A DNA stretch of 6,322 nucleotides from Lachnospira sp. UBA5912. Its GTDB lineage: Bacteria; Bacillota; Clostridia; Lachnospirales; Lachnospiraceae. Under the pieces are notes generated by a model. That model was not told where the DNA came from. It ran no database searches and saw nothing but the letters and a program-made list of their open reading frames with translations. This document shows, in pieces, positions 6,018-6,322 of this stretch; position 1 is the first letter of the stretch; every line of letters begins with the position of its first letter. The DNA is taken from assembly GCA_002435585.1 (NCBI GenBank), contig DJDY01000045.1, positions 1 through 6,322 of the forward strand, written 5' to 3'. The translations under genes and the position numbers were made by a program.

Positions 6018-6322
6018 CTAGAATCTGAGATTCCTTCTTGAGTAATGATGTCTTCTGTTGTTGGAAAGAGTTCTGTTATTAACTATTGTGATAACAATAA
6101 GTATGGCAGCAACAGCTCCAACGATTATCCAGATATTTACTTTAAGACATTTCTTAGGAGTTAGCGAATTGTCTTTTGTTTCATTGCTAAGATATGGAAG
6201 CTGGCTGTCTTTTACTGCATTGCCAGATGATATGGTAAGAGTTGTTGTACCAACAATATTATCACCATATTTATAATTCAGCTTGGCAGTAAGTTTATCA
6301 TCACTGTTTGTTATATCGTAAT
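6018..6322 (-). CDS. C-terminal end of a membrane-anchored extracytoplasmic protein, possibly a D-Ala-D-Ala carboxypeptidase (partial)
   Basis: Reading the minus strand from 6320 gives 100 residues ending at a TAG (6018-6020); the start lies beyond the window. Residues 1-50 contain a beta-like stretch LNYKYGDNIVGTTTLTIS (14-31). A single hydrophobic segment follows, INtegral-type VNIWIIVGAVAAILIVITIV (61-80). The end is a short basic tail with NNRRHHYSRRNLRF (87-100). A soluble beta domain, then one helix, then an Arg-rich cytoplasmic tail means the bulk lies outside the cell. The pattern recalls from memory Lachnospiraceae DacA-type D-alanyl-D-alanine carboxypeptidases (wall peptide trimming), whose C-terminal beta domain often has Y-x-G-x-x-V-G-T and whose tail is Arg-rich. 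No catalytic motif is in view, so this is tentative. The gene converges on fliS, shares its terminator, and is probably unrelated to flagella. Confidence 0.7.
   Translation of the reverse strand, partial: YDITNSDDKLTAKLNYKYGDNIVGTTTLTISSGNAVKDSQLPYLSNETKDNSLTPKKCLKVNIWIIVGAVAAILIVITIVNNRTLSNNRRHHYSRRNLRF

Noticed and set aside
6058..6276. 72-codon plus-strand frame near the right edge with hydrophobic stretches
   Set aside because: It is antisense to the minus-strand reading that ends at 6018, which has a soluble domain, one membrane helix and a basic tail in the expected order. The plus frame has no Shine-Dalgarno and follows a strong terminator.

Overview
The window looks like part of a flagellar filament locus from a motile Lachnospiraceae-type Clostridium (Roseburia / Lachnospira / Butyrivibrio relatives). 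The grounds are an AT-rich genome that prefers ATA (Ile) and AGA (Arg) codons, AGGAGG-type ribosome binding sites, a flagellin with Lachnospiraceae-like core segments, and a flagellin-associated FliS with an extended tail. Genus cannot be fixed from this window.

Layout. Bases 1-307 hold no convincing gene. They contain several short hairpins, a weak sigma-28-like site, an inverted repeat (229-271), and a Shine-Dalgarno unusually far from the first start codon. Bases 308-3577 encode a 1089-residue protein of no established function, resembling the large DUF6240-type proteins of flagellated Lachnospiraceae. It is helix-rich, carries a 15-residue tandem repeat in a Gln/Asn/Gly/Met/Tyr-rich linker, and ends in a segment that resembles the C-terminal domain of FliK, the hook-length control protein. 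Bases 3578-3786 hold a near-perfect sigma-28 (FliA/SigD) promoter and a structured flagellin leader with repeated GGA motifs, the pattern expected of a CsrA target. Bases 3787-5373 encode flagellin and 5395-5862 its chaperone FliS. A strong nested inverted repeat at 5866-5957 acts as a probable bidirectional terminator. On the minus strand, 6018-6322 is the 3' end of a convergent gene for a membrane-anchored, probably extracytoplasmic protein, possibly a D-Ala-D-Ala carboxypeptidase.

How the genes fit together. Flagellin and FliS form a two-gene late flagellar unit: FliS binds the disordered flagellin C-terminus and holds the subunit for export and polymerisation. The large upstream protein has no signal peptide, sits directly before the flagellin promoter with no visible terminator, and has a FliK-like end. 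The simplest inference is a lineage-specific accessory factor of flagellar export or filament/hook assembly. It is the least understood element here and the best candidate for new biology.
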